Shown here: one piece after another, positions 1-8,669 of the stretch | Numbering within the stretch: the first letter of the stretch is position 1 | Layout of the letters: each line of letters opens with the position of its first letter | Assembly: GCA_964412015.1 (NCBI GenBank) | Contig: CAYPMO010000005.1 | Location: 89,831-153,830, forward strand | DNA length: 64,000 nucleotides | Direction: 5' to 3' | Source of the DNA: SZUA-318 sp964412015 | GTDB lineage: Bacteria > Gemmatimonadota > Gemmatimonadetes > Longimicrobiales > Gaopeijiaceae | Made by a program: the position numbers and the translations under genes | The notes under the pieces: generated by a model | The model's input: only the letters and a program-made list of their open reading frames with translations | Databases searched by the model: none | Told to the model about the DNA's origin: nothing

Positions 1-1
1 G

Positions 2-757
2 GCCGGGGCCCGGAGCCGCATGGGTGCGGTGAGCGCCGCGCTCATCGTCGAGCGCGACGTGGGAATCGAGACCGTGGTACACTACACGTGCAGGGACAAG
101 AACATGCTCGGCATGATCTCGGACCTGCTCGGCGCCGCGGCGGCGGGGCTCCGCAACGTTCTCGTCGTGAGCGGCGATCCCCCGGCCCTGGGCCCCTACC
201 CCGACACCACGGCCGTCTTCGACATCGACTCGATCGGCCTCACCAACGTCCTGAACGGACTGAACCACGGCCTGGATCCCGGAGGGAGCTCGCTCGGAGC
301 TCCGACCGAGTGGGTGGTGGGCGTCGCGGCCAACCAGGGGGCGGTGGACATGAACCGCGAGGTCCGTCGATTCGGCTACAAGGCCGAGGCCGGAGCCGAT
401 TTCGCCGTGACCCAGCCCGTGTTCGATCCCGAGGCGCTCGAGCGCTTCCTGGAGCGCGTGGCCGCATGGAGGATTCCCGTGGTGGCCGGGATCTGGCCTC
501 TCCTGAACCTCCGCAACGCCGAGTACCTCGCCAACGAGGTCCCGGGCGTCATCGTCCCGGCCGAAGTCGTCGAGCGCATGCGCGTCGCCGACGCCTCCGG
601 TCCGGACGCGGCGCTGGACGAAGGCATCGCGATCGCCTGCGAGATGATCGAGACCGTCAGAGACATGGTCCAGGGCTTCCATATCGGGGCCCCGGCCGGC
701 CGAGTGGACGTAGCTCTCCGCGCCCTCAGGGAAGGAGGCGTGCGGGCGACCGCCTGA
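2..757 (+). CDS. Methylenetetrahydrofolate reductase domain, 5'-truncated by window edge
   Basis: The frame is open from the first bases, so the gene begins outside the window; the first in-window ATG (position 20) is internal. The protein carries MTHFR landmarks in order: HYTCRDKN near its visible N-terminus, then VVSGDPP, TAVFDIDSIGL, TQPVFD and PVVAGIWPL. The family reduces 5,10-methylene-THF to 5-methyl-THF with FAD and NAD(P)H, supplying methyl groups for methionine synthesis. The ARSRMGAVSAALIVER-type opening resembles the MTHFR half of bifunctional homocysteine methyltransferase/MTHFR proteins, so the missing part could be a homocysteine S-methyltransferase domain. That part is inferred. 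The gene converges on a second, divergent MTHFR-like gene 34 bases downstream. Confidence 0.85.
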   Translation, partial: AGARSRMGAVSAALIVERDVGIETVVHYTCRDKNMLGMISDLLGAAAAGLRNVLVVSGDPPALGPYPDTTAVFDIDSIGLTNVLNGLNHGLDPGGSSLGAPTEWVVGVAANQGAVDMNREVRRFGYKAEAGADFAVTQPVFDPEALERFLERVAAWRIPVVAGIWPLLNLRNAEYLANEVPGVIVPAEVVERMRVADASGPDAALDEGIAIACEMIETVRDMVQGFHIGAPAGRVDVALRALREGGVRATA

Positions 758-791
758 GCGGACGGGCCCGGCCCCGCGGGTGCGAGTCCCT

Positions 792-1691
792 CTACACGCG
801 ATCGAGGATCCGGCGCAGCCTCGGGAGCGTGCCTCGATTGCCGAGGTTGCTCACGTAGATCTTCTCGGCCCCCACGTCCCGGAGCTCCCGGATCGTCCGC
901 GCGCAGACGTCTTCGGGCTCGGCACCGACGGCGAAGTCGCGCGTAATCCCCTCCGCGGGAACCGGAAAGAACCTCCCCAGCATCTGGAGCGTCTCGGGGT
1001 TCGCGCTCCGGTAGAAGAAGACTCCGAACACCACGGGGAGCTCCGGCGCGAGGCGGTCTTTCGCCAACAGGAATCGACTCACCTCGCGGACGGCATGGTG
1101 GGACACGACCTGCGCGAGAGCGAAGTCCGTGTGCGCGCCCTCCGAGGTCACGAACCCCAGCTGCTCCTCGGGGTCCTTGAGCGGGTTGATCCACGCGCCC
1201 AGCGAGAGTCCCGGGAGTCGCGCTCGGATCAGGGCCCGGAGATCCCGCGCCCGGGGAACGCAGCGGGGAGGTCCCACGGACTGGTCCCCTCCGAGCACGG
1301 TGAGCGCATCGTATCCCTGGCTCGCGGCCTTGGACGCGAACATGAGACAATAGTCGAGCGTGTGCTTGGCGGTCAGGATCGGCACGATGCGGCGGAGATC
1401 CACGTCCTGCCCGACGTTGCCCCCCACATGCGCCAGGTTCTCCTCCTCGGCCGCGCCCACGGCGTTGTCCGTGAGGAACACGAAGGTCTCGGCTTGGACC
1501 AGTCGGCGCAGCGTGTGGTGCAGGTCGATCCAGGCTCCGATCCCCGACGACGCTTCCAGGTCCGCGCGGGGCGGCCGGAGCTCCACGGCGACCAAGGGTC
1601 CGGGGCGGCGCAGCACCTGGGCGAGCAACCCACGCCCGCGCTCCGTGGCGCCTCCGGATGCGGTGTCGAGGTCGTCCGGCGGAGAGCTCAT
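792..1691 (-). CDS. Divergent MTHFR-like TIM-barrel protein
   Basis: The 299-residue protein keeps the skeleton of a methylenetetrahydrofolate reductase: VELRPPR near residue 35, FLTDN, ILTAKHTLDY, a central LTVLGGD (compare the GD(P)P motif of MetF) and an AWINPL strand. The sequence between motifs is unlike the canonical MTHFR domain that ends at 757. The start was chosen because ATG at 1691 overlaps the stop of the upstream aminopeptidase gene as ATGA, implying translational coupling. A flavin-dependent one-carbon or related oxidoreductase is plausible, but the substrate cannot be told from sequence. It could be a specialised paralogue acting on another pterin. Confidence 0.65.
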   Translation of the reverse strand: MSSPPDDLDTASGGATERGRGLLAQVLRRPGPLVAVELRPPRADLEASSGIGAWIDLHHTLRRLVQAETFVFLTDNAVGAAEEENLAHVGGNVGQDVDLRRIVPILTAKHTLDYCLMFASKAASQGYDALTVLGGDQSVGPPRCVPRARDLRALIRARLPGLSLGAWINPLKDPEEQLGFVTSEGAHTDFALAQVVSHHAVREVSRFLLAKDRLAPELPVVFGVFFYRSANPETLQMLGRFFPVPAEGITRDFAVGAEPEDVCARTIRELRDVGAEKIYVSNLGNRGTLPRLRRILDRV

Positions 1692-3022
1692 CGGCACGAG
1701 CGGACCAGGGCCTCGACCTCGTCCACCTTCGTGGGGAGCTCGGCCGTGAGGTTCTCGTGCCCGCCGGGCGTGACCAGGAGGTCGTCCTCGATCCGGATGC
1801 CGATCCCGGCGAACGCGGCGGTCGGACCTTCGCGCCCCCCGGGGACGTACAGCCCCGGTTCGACCGTGAGGACCATTCCCGGCTCGAGGGCGCGCGGCTC
1901 GCCGGCGCGCGCGTAGTCGCCCGGGTCGTGCACGTCCAGCCCGAGCCAGTGCGACGTCTGGTGGGGGAAGAGCCCGCGATGCGCCTGCTGGGCGATCAGG
2001 TCGTCCACGTCTCCGGTGAGAACCTCGAGATCCACGAGCCCTTCCACGAGCGCGCGAACCGCCGCCGCGTGCACCTGGTCCACCGTGTTCCCCGGCGCCA
2101 CACGCGCAACCGCGGCAGTGCGCGCCGCCTCCACCACCTCGTAGAGCGAGCGCTGCGCCGGCATGAACGTGCCGTCGGCCGGCCACGTTCGGGTGACGTC
2201 GCCCTGATACAGTCCGACTTCAGCGCCGGCGTCCACGAGCACCGTGTCCCCGGGCCCGATGATCCGCCGGTTGTCGACGTAGTGCAGGATGCAGGCGTTG
2301 GACCCGGACCCGACGATCGTCCCGTACCCCGGGCCCGACGCTCCGCCACGGCGGAAGGCCTGCTCCACGGCCGCCTGCACTTCCCATTCCCCCGCGCCGG
2401 CACGGAGCGCGGCGAGGCCGGCGCGCTGCCCCTCCACGCTCAGCGCGGCGGCGGCGCGGATGCGCGCGATCTCGTGGAGGTCCTTCACGAGGCGGAGCTC
2501 GTCGAGGATCTCGCCGGGATCCACGATACCTCGAGGTCCCGTCCCCTTCCTGGGTCCTTTCGCACGGGCCTCCGCGAGAGCCTCGATCACCAGGCGGTCC
2601 AGTAGCGCATGGCAGCCTAAGCGCACATAGATGCGATCACCGGCCCGCAGGAGCCCACCGAGCCGCAGGTCCAGCTCCGCGAGCGAGTACGTCTCGGAGG
2701 CACCCAGGAGCTCACCGGCGTCGTCCGGTCCCATGCGAGGGCCGGACCACAGCTCGGTCTCGGCGTCGTTGTCCCGCACGAACAGGATGAAACGGGGCTC
2801 GTCTCCACCGACCAGCACCGCCACCGTCCCGGGGTCGGTCGCACCCGTCGTGTAGAACAGCTCGCTGTCCGGGCGATACGGCAGCTCCGTGTCGCGCGAC
2901 CGGTGCCGGACCGGCACGGCGGGAAGCACCATCACGCCGCCTCCCAGCGCGCGGAACACGGCGGCCCTGCGGGCCGCGAAGACATCCAGCGGAATACCGT
3001 CCAGCAAGTCGAGCAGCATCAT
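1688..3022 (-). CDS. Xaa-Pro aminopeptidase, M24 family
   Basis: A 444-residue protein of usual length for aminopeptidase P. It has an N-terminal AMP_N-type domain (about residues 5-140, with RHRSRDTELPYRPDSELFY), then the M24 pita-bread fold. The metal ligands are visible: VLVDAGAE and GDVTRTWPADG supply the two aspartates, HQTSHWLGLDVHD the histidine, and EPGMVLTVEPGLYV and GIRIEDD the glutamates. The family removes N-terminal residues preceding proline. No signal peptide is evident, so it is cytoplasmic. Two adjacent ATG codons at 3022 and 3019 could both start; neither has a clear Shine-Dalgarno. Its stop overlaps the start of the MTHFR-like gene, so the two are one transcript. Confidence 0.88.
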   Translation of the reverse strand: MMLLDLLDGIPLDVFAARRAAVFRALGGGVMVLPAVPVRHRSRDTELPYRPDSELFYTTGATDPGTVAVLVGGDEPRFILFVRDNDAETELWSGPRMGPDDAGELLGASETYSLAELDLRLGGLLRAGDRIYVRLGCHALLDRLVIEALAEARAKGPRKGTGPRGIVDPGEILDELRLVKDLHEIARIRAAAALSVEGQRAGLAALRAGAGEWEVQAAVEQAFRRGGASGPGYGTIVGSGSNACILHYVDNRRIIGPGDTVLVDAGAEVGLYQGDVTRTWPADGTFMPAQRSLYEVVEAARTAAVARVAPGNTVDQVHAAAVRALVEGLVDLEVLTGDVDDLIAQQAHRGLFPHQTSHWLGLDVHDPGDYARAGEPRALEPGMVLTVEPGLYVPGGREGPTAAFAGIGIRIEDDLLVTPGGHENLTAELPTKVDEVEALVRSCR

Positions 3023-3104
3023 GGCAGGCAACTTAACAGGTCGCCGGAGACCGGCGGTACCGCCCGTTGCGCGCGAGGGAAACTCCCGCGATACAGTATA
3101 GACG

Positions 3105-4820
3105 ATGAGACGCATCCTCTGCTTCCCCGTACTCGCTCTGGCATGGGCGGCCACCCCGGCCGCGGGGCAGATCGTGCGGGGCCAGATTCTGGAGGAGTCC
3201 ACCGACACGCCGATCCACGGCGCGATGATCGTGCTCCTCGATATGGACGGTCGCGCGGCTCGCCGGGTCCTGACCGACGGATCCGGTGGTTTCATCATCG
3301 AGGCCCCGCAGCCGGGCCCCTACCGGATCCGGATCGACCGGATCGGCTACGAGAATTTCACCACCGAGCGCTTCGACGCGCCCGTCGGCGTGACGTTCCA
3401 GCGGATTTCCGTCCCCATTCGGCCGGTGGAGTTGGCCGGGATCGCCGTGGAGACCTCCCGCCGGTGCGAGCTCCGCAACGAGCAGGGTGAAGAGACCGCC
3501 CGCGTATGGGACGAAGCCCGCAAGGCACTCCAGGCGGCGGAGTGGACGCTGAGCTCGGGTGTGTACCGCTACACGCTGCTCCAGTTCGAGCGGCGGCTCG
3601 CTTCCAACGCCCACACGATCGTGGATGAGGATCGCCGTTTCCAGCGCGGGACCGGCCAGGCGCCCTACCGGAGCCTGCCGGCCCAGGAGCTGGTCGAAGA
3701 GGGGTTCGTCCGGCAGAACCGGGATCAGAGCTTCACCTACTATGCTCCCGACGCCGCGGCGTTCCTCTCCGACGAGTTCCTCGACACGCACTGCATGAAC
3801 CTGGAGCAGATCCAGGGCGGGCTGGTGGGACTCGCGTTCCAGCCGGTCCAGGGGCGGCGGGTTCCGGACATTCGCGGCACGCTCTGGATCGACGCGGCCA
3901 CGGCCGCCCTGAGGCGTCTGGAATTCTCCTACGTGAACCTGCCGCTCGGGCCGAGTGAGGGGAGGCCCGGCGGCGAGGTGCGGTTCGGAGGGCTTCCCAA
4001 CGGAACATGGATCGTGCGCGAGTGGAGCATCCGCATGCCCGAGGTGACGGTCACCCCCGATCGCAGGCAGGTCAGCGTCACGGGATACTCGGTGCAAGGC
4101 GGGCTGGTGTGGAGGGTCACCGACACCTCGGGCCGGACCGTCCTGGAGGCCGAGGCGGCCACCGTGTCCGGAACGGTCGTGGACTCGACGGAGGCAGGCC
4201 CCGTGGAGGGTGCTGTGGTCCGTACCGAGGACGGCACGGCCGAGGCGGTGACCGGCGGTGCCGGGTCCTTCTTCCTTCCCGGCCTCACCCCCGGCCACCA
4301 CAGCCTGGAGGTGCACCACCCGTCGCTGGACTCCCTGGGCCTCGGCCCGGCGCGCTTCGACGTCGCCGCCGAGGCCGGTCGAATCACGTCGACGCGATTG
4401 AGGCTCCGGGGCATCGAAGAAACCCTGGCCGCCGCGTGCGAGGACACGATCCCGACGGAGCGTCGAACGGCAATGCTCCTGGTTCGCGTCAGGCGAGGAA
4501 CCGCGCCCGCCGCGGGCCTCCCCGTGAGCGTCGAGTGGATCGGTAGCGATCGTGAGGGCTTCGATGTGTCGGCGCGGGCGGCGCCCCCTCTTCCCGGGGG
4601 TTCCGCGCCCGAGTGGCAGGCCGACCCGCGGAATCCGAGGGTGATCGGCACCATCCTGGACGAGCGCGGTATCTTCATGCTCTGCGCCGTCCCCACGCGT
4701 TCCCAGGTCCGCGTGCAGCTCGGCCAGGGTGTGACCGCGGAGATCCACCGGCTGGCCATTCCGGCCGGCGCTCGGGCGGTCGTCGTTTCCCTGCCCACCC
4801 CCGAAGCAAGAGAGCCTTGA
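3105..4820 (+). CDS. Secreted carboxypeptidase-regulatory-like domain protein
   Basis: The 571-residue protein starts with a signal peptide (MRRILCFPVLALAWAATPAAG). A carboxypeptidase-regulatory-like beta domain follows (about residues 24-110, GQIVRGQILEESTDTPIHGA). A second similar beta-sandwich sits around residues 350-425 (ATVSGTVVDSTEAGPVEGAV). The region between has no recognised family. Such domains are common in periplasmic and outer-membrane proteins and at the N-terminus of TonB receptors; no enzymatic motif is visible. A TATAGA-like box ends only a few bases before the ATG, so the message may be nearly leaderless. Its TGA overlaps the TTG of the TonB receptor gene, so the two proteins are probably made together and may cooperate at the surface. 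Confidence 0.75.
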   Translation: MRRILCFPVLALAWAATPAAGQIVRGQILEESTDTPIHGAMIVLLDMDGRAARRVLTDGSGGFIIEAPQPGPYRIRIDRIGYENFTTERFDAPVGVTFQRISVPIRPVELAGIAVETSRRCELRNEQGEETARVWDEARKALQAAEWTLSSGVYRYTLLQFERRLASNAHTIVDEDRRFQRGTGQAPYRSLPAQELVEEGFVRQNRDQSFTYYAPDAAAFLSDEFLDTHCMNLEQIQGGLVGLAFQPVQGRRVPDIRGTLWIDAATAALRRLEFSYVNLPLGPSEGRPGGEVRFGGLPNGTWIVREWSIRMPEVTVTPDRRQVSVTGYSVQGGLVWRVTDTSGRTVLEAEAATVSGTVVDSTEAGPVEGAVVRTEDGTAEAVTGGAGSFFLPGLTPGHHSLEVHHPSLDSLGLGPARFDVAAEAGRITSTRLRLRGIEETLAAACEDTIPTERRTAMLLVRVRRGTAPAAGLPVSVEWIGSDREGFDVSARAAPPLPGGSAPEWQADPRNPRVIGTILDERGIFMLCAVPTRSQVRVQLGQGVTAEIHRLAIPAGARAVVVSLPTPEAREP

Positions 4821-6928
4821 GGCGAACCACCACCCTGCTCGTGGCGGTCCAGCTGATCACGATCTCCGGCGTGCGGGCGCAGCAGCGCCCGGACACGGTG
4901 GTCCCGATCGAGCCCGTCGTCGTGCGCGTGCTGCGGGGCTCGGTCGGCACCGGCAGCCCCTACGCCGTGTCCGTGGCCATGGGAGCCGAGCTCACGAGAT
5001 CCCACGCCGGCGCCTATCTGGAGGAGGCCCTTCGCGCCTTGCCCGGCGTGCAGATCCAGAACCGCTTCAACCTCGCGTCGGGGGAGCGGCTGGTGCTGAG
5101 GGGGTTCGGGTCCCGCGCGCAGTTCGGCATCCGGAGCCTGCGGATCCTCGTAGACGGCATACCCGCCACCCTCCCCGACGGACAGACGACGCTCGATCAC
5201 CTGGACGTCTCCGGCCTCGAGCGCGTGGAGCTCCTGCGCGGTCCCGGAGCGGCGGCCTACGGCAACGCCGCGGGAGGCGTCCTCCACTTCCTGTCCCGCG
5301 CGCCGGGACCGGAGACTGCGGCAGAGCTGAACAGCGCGGCGGGCTCGAACGGGCTCCGCACCCTCTCGCTGGCGCTGACCGGCCGGGCGGGAACGACAGC
5401 GTACCGTGCGAGCGCGCAGCGCTACGCCTACGACGGTTTCCGGCGCGACCCCGTGGCCGACGACGGCAGCACGTACGGCCGCCAAGAGCGCTCGATCCTG
5501 AACGCGGCGTTCCACACCAACTTCGCGGGAGGGAGTCTCCGGGTGGTGGTGAACGGTCTCGACATGGCCGCGGCCAACGCGGGCTCGCTCTCCCGGGTCC
5601 TCCTCGACCTCAGGGATCGGCAGGCGTATCGGAACAGCGTGCTCCAGAGCACCCGCGAGGACATCCGCCAGGCCCAGGTGGGCGCGACCTGGACCGGGGC
5701 CGTCGGCGGGCTGGACGCCGAGGCCTCGGCTTGGGGGATCCGGAGGGACTTCGCGGGACGCATCCCGTCCGACGTGGTGGCCTTCGACCGGAACGCGGGC
5801 GGCCTGCGCGTGTTCCTGTCCGGCTCGCGCCGCGCGGGAGACAGGGTCGTCCGCCTCGGCGCGGGCATCGAGGTGGAGCTGCAGGGCGACGATCGGCGAA
5901 ACTGGACGAACCGGGCCGGCGACAAGGGGCCCCTGACGCTGGACCAGCGGGAGCGCGTGCGCGGCGCCGGTGTGTTCGCGCAAGCGCGCGCGGAGCCGTC
6001 TTCCACGCTGTCCCTCGTCGCGGCCCTACGCTACGACGCATTCCGGTTCCGCGCCCTGGATCGGCTCCTCGCCGACGGCGTCGACGAGTCCGGGCTGCGC
6101 GTGATGCGCGCGACGAGTCCGTCGGTGGGAATCGTCTGGGAAGCGGCGCCCCGTGTGGAGCTGTTCGGTTCCCTGGCCACCGCATTCGAGACGCCGACGA
6201 CCACGGAGCTCGCGAACCGCCCCGACGGCGCCGACGGCTTCAACCCGGACCTCGACCCCATGCGCGCGGTCTCGGCCGAGGGCGGCGCGCGCGCGCGGAT
6301 CGGCGTGTCGTGGAGCCTCGAGGCTACGCTCTTCCGCACGGAGTTGCGCGACGAGTTGGTACCCTTCGAGGTGTCCACGTCTCCCGGCCGGACGTTCTAC
6401 CGCAACGCCGGGCAGTCCTCCCACCGCGGCTGGGAGGCCTCAGCGGAGGGCAGGCCGCACCCGTCCCTCTGGCTCCGCGTCGCGTACACGCGGGTGGACG
6501 CGCGCTTCGAGCGCTACGCCGTCGGAGGCACGGATTTCTCGGGAAACAGGATTCCCGGACTCGCGCCGCAGCGGCTCGACGGGCGAGTAGCGTTGGAGAT
6601 CGGGCACGCCTGGATCGAGGCGCGCGGCCTCCACCAGAGCGCGATCCCCGTCAACGACGCCGGGACCGCGGAGTCGCCTTCGGCCTTCGTCGCGGATCTG
6701 CGTGCCGGGCTCGAGGACGTGGACGTGGGGAAGATCCGGATCGCGCCGTTCGTCGCCGTGGCGAACGTCCTCGATCGCGTCTACAACGCGGCCGTCGTCG
6801 TCAACGCATTCGGAGGCCGATACTTCGAGCCGGGTCCCGGGCGCACGTTCCAGGCCGGCGTCGGCATGCGGTTCGGCGGAGGCTCTCGACGCGATCCGCC
6901 TAGCGGCGCCGCACCCGGCACCCGGTGA
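4817..6928 (+). CDS. TonB-dependent outer membrane receptor
   Basis: A 703-residue protein: signal peptide (LRRTTTLLVAVQLITISGVRAQ), plug domain about residues 35-155 (LEEALRALPGVQIQ, LRGFGSRAQFGIR, ILVDGIPATLPDG, ERVELLRGPGAAAYG), then a long beta-barrel ending in the aromatic-rich GRTFQAGVGMRFGG segment. The RGFGSRA...DGIPATLPDGQ signature resembles receptors for iron complexes, but the substrate is not determined. The TTG start at 4817 was chosen because it preserves the signal peptide and overlaps the previous stop as TTGA. No clear TonB box was identified. The 3' end overlaps the convergent glycosidase gene by 29 bases. Confidence 0.9.
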   Translation: MRRTTTLLVAVQLITISGVRAQQRPDTVVPIEPVVVRVLRGSVGTGSPYAVSVAMGAELTRSHAGAYLEEALRALPGVQIQNRFNLASGERLVLRGFGSRAQFGIRSLRILVDGIPATLPDGQTTLDHLDVSGLERVELLRGPGAAAYGNAAGGVLHFLSRAPGPETAAELNSAAGSNGLRTLSLALTGRAGTTAYRASAQRYAYDGFRRDPVADDGSTYGRQERSILNAAFHTNFAGGSLRVVVNGLDMAAANAGSLSRVLLDLRDRQAYRNSVLQSTREDIRQAQVGATWTGAVGGLDAEASAWGIRRDFAGRIPSDVVAFDRNAGGLRVFLSGSRRAGDRVVRLGAGIEVELQGDDRRNWTNRAGDKGPLTLDQRERVRGAGVFAQARAEPSSTLSLVAALRYDAFRFRALDRLLADGVDESGLRVMRATSPSVGIVWEAAPRVELFGSLATAFETPTTTELANRPDGADGFNPDLDPMRAVSAEGGARARIGVSWSLEATLFRTELRDELVPFEVSTSPGRTFYRNAGQSSHRGWEASAEGRPHPSLWLRVAYTRVDARFERYAVGGTDFSGNRIPGLAPQRLDGRVALEIGHAWIEARGLHQSAIPVNDAGTAESPSAFVADLRAGLEDVDVGKIRIAPFVAVANVLDRVYNAAVVVNAFGGRYFEPGPGRTFQAGVGMRFGGGSRRDPPSGAAPGTR

Positions 6929-7841
6929 AGTCCCGCACGAGGGCGAGCGCGTTGACCACGGCTCGCTCACCGGCCTCATCGGACGGCCGGTTGCGCGCCG
7001 AGCCCCGTAGGACCATCACCGAAGATCCGCCCCCGTCGAGGTTGAGCGCCTCCCGCGCGCCGAGCGCCACCATGAGATCGGCCAGCTCGGGCAAGGTCAT
7101 GCCCGCCGAGTGGGGCGCCTGTCTCCCATCCACCACGACGAGCCAGAGACGGCCCGCGTCGGGGTCGAATCCCACGGCGGTGCGCGGGTGGCGGGACCCC
7201 GCGAACGCCGGGCGCTCGGCGAGGGCGAGGCCCACGACCTCGTGGCCCCCGTCCAACAGCTCGGGATATCCACCCACGATCTCCGTCGCGCCGTCCCCGC
7301 TTCCCAACGGTATCGGCCAGCCGGCCACGAGCGTGTCGCCGGAAAGGCGCGTGGTCCCCACCCACGGGAACTCCCCGCGGCGCCATGCGAGCGCGGGACG
7401 CGCGCGCGCCGCGGTGACGCGCCCGCCGATCACCTCGCTTCCCACGGTGCCGCCTTCGGGCGTGAAGAAGTCGGCGTTCACGGCGGCGATGACCATCCAG
7501 GGGGAGCGCGCGACCATCGAGCTCACGCGCTCGTGTCCCCGCCGTCCTTCCTCCCGGGGCTCGGCGCGGAGCGCGCGCAACTCCAGGTCGCACCGCTCGA
7601 GGTCCGCTTCGACGAGGTGCACCGCCCACGGACCGACCGGGGACCATAGGTAGCGATACCAGACCCCCGCCCCCACGCGCGCGCTCCGCGCGATGTCCGG
7701 ACGCAGGAACGAGCGGGCCGCGGGCGGAAGCGGATCGGCCACCGCGGGAGGTGTGTCCGGCGGACGGCATCCCCCGACCCACAGGAGCGACGCGAGTGCG
7801 ACGGCGGCGGCGCGGCGCCCGTGGACCCACCGGCCGTCGAT
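6900..7841 (-). CDS. Phosphodiester glycosidase (NAGPA-like) lipoprotein; start codon unclear
   Basis: The protein has a lipobox (LASLLWVGGC) after a hydrophobic segment, so it should be a lipid-anchored envelope protein. The downstream part matches the phosphodiester glycosidase family: VIAAVNADFF, TEIVGGYPELLDGG, HPRTAVGFD and the C-terminal LNLDGGGSSVMVL. That family includes the enzyme uncovering the mannose-6-phosphate tag, and bacterial members acting on glycan or phosphodiester substrates; the substrate here is unknown. No in-frame ATG, GTG or TTG lies between the signal segment and the antisense region. The coordinate given is an in-frame ATC just before the signal sequence (an ATA lies at 7847), and is provisional. 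It diverges from the small gene at 7860. Confidence 0.72.
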   Translation of the reverse strand: MDGRWVHGRRAAAVALASLLWVGGCRPPDTPPAVADPLPPAARSFLRPDIARSARVGAGVWYRYLWSPVGPWAVHLVEADLERCDLELRALRAEPREEGRRGHERVSSMVARSPWMVIAAVNADFFTPEGGTVGSEVIGGRVTAARARPALAWRRGEFPWVGTTRLSGDTLVAGWPIPLGSGDGATEIVGGYPELLDGGHEVVGLALAERPAFAGSRHPRTAVGFDPDAGRLWLVVVDGRQAPHSAGMTLPELADLMVALGAREALNLDGGGSSVMVLRGSARNRPSDEAGERAVVNALALVRDFTGCRVRRR

Positions 7842-7859
7842 GCCTATACTCCGGCTCCC

Positions 7860-8381
7860 ATGGCTCGGTCGTATCCCTTCCCCCCGATCGCCCGCCGCGC
7901 GCTGGCCGCGCTGGCGCTCGGAGCGGCAGTGATCGCACCGCCGCTCGTGGCCCAGGGCACGGGCAGCGAATCCGGTGTGCGTCTGGGCCTGGTGTTCGGG
8001 GGCATCAGCACGGTGGGGATCAGCGTCGAGCTGGTGCGCGAACATCGCGCGCTCGACATCACCGTCGGTACGTGGTCGTTTCGGGACCTGAGCCTCAGCG
8101 TGGTGGCGAAGGAGTACTTCGGAGCCGGCGATCTGCTCCCCTTCGTGGGCGCCGGCGTATGGCTCGTCGCCGCCCGGCCTCCCGGCGAGCGCACCGGCCT
8201 GGCGGCGGTATTCCAGGCGCCGGTCGGTGTGGACTGGCAAGCAGCCGACGGGAGCTACGTCGGAGCCAGTCTGAACGTGAACCGCGCGATCGCCGTGCGT
8301 CGCCCCGACCCCGAGGACGACCTCCCGCTCAACCGGCGGCTCGTGCCGCTGCCCGCCGTCTACTATCGCTGGAAACGGTAG
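7860..8381 (+). CDS. Small secreted, probably outer-membrane barrel-like protein
   Basis: A 173-residue protein with a signal peptide (RRALAALALGAAVIAPPLVAQG). Alternating hydrophobic strands follow (GVRLGLVFGGISTVGISVEL, LDITVGTWSF, LPFVGAGVWLVAA, GASLNVNRAIAV), and the chain ends in aromatic and basic residues (AVYYRWKR). This pattern fits a small eight-strand outer-membrane barrel, but no named family is recognised. The ATG at 7860 is preferred to an in-frame GTG at 7821 because it places the signal peptide at the N-terminus. It is divergently arranged with the glycosidase lipoprotein, so the two may share a promoter region. Confidence 0.6.
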   Translation: MARSYPFPPIARRALAALALGAAVIAPPLVAQGTGSESGVRLGLVFGGISTVGISVELVREHRALDITVGTWSFRDLSLSVVAKEYFGAGDLLPFVGAGVWLVAARPPGERTGLAAVFQAPVGVDWQAADGSYVGASLNVNRAIAVRRPDPEDDLPLNRRLVPLPAVYYRWKR

Positions 8382-8404
8382 CGGGCCCCGATCACCTCGT
8401 CGGG

Positions 8405-8659
8405 TCACGACTCCTCCGGCTCGTCCCCGGGCTCCGACCAAAACCGCCGCTCCTCTTCGTCGATCTCGGCCTGGTCCAGGGGCTCGTCGGCCTCGTCCTC
8501 GATGACACCCGCATCCAGGATGCGGCCCACGGCCTCGTCGTCCACCTGCGGCACGCCCGGAGTCGGTCGGCGTCGCATACGCGCCCGCAGCCGGAGGCCG
8601 GTAACGCCCACCACCGCGACGAGGAAGGCCGAGAGCACCGCGATGACGAAGTCGAGCAT
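8405..8659 (-). CDS. Small single-pass membrane protein, unknown function
   Basis: The 84-residue protein has one N-terminal transmembrane helix (about residues 3-24, DFVIAVLSAFLVAVVGVTGL), a short basic stretch (RLRARMRRR) that should face the cytoplasm, and a very acidic tail (QAEIDEEERRFW, GDEPEES). It does not match a family I recognise. It lies 10 bases downstream of thrC on the same strand and is probably cotranscribed with it and the CPBP protease gene. Confidence 0.55.
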   Translation of the reverse strand: MLDFVIAVLSAFLVAVVGVTGLRLRARMRRRPTPGVPQVDDEAVGRILDAGVIEDEADEPLDQAEIDEEERRFWSEPGDEPEES

Positions 8660-8669
8660 CGGCGGGCGG

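Noticed and set aside
3090..3104. Definite promoter upstream of the regulatory-domain protein gene
   Set aside because: A TATAGA-like box precedes the ATG by only a few bases and no good -35 at 16-18 spacing was found; not listed as a feature.
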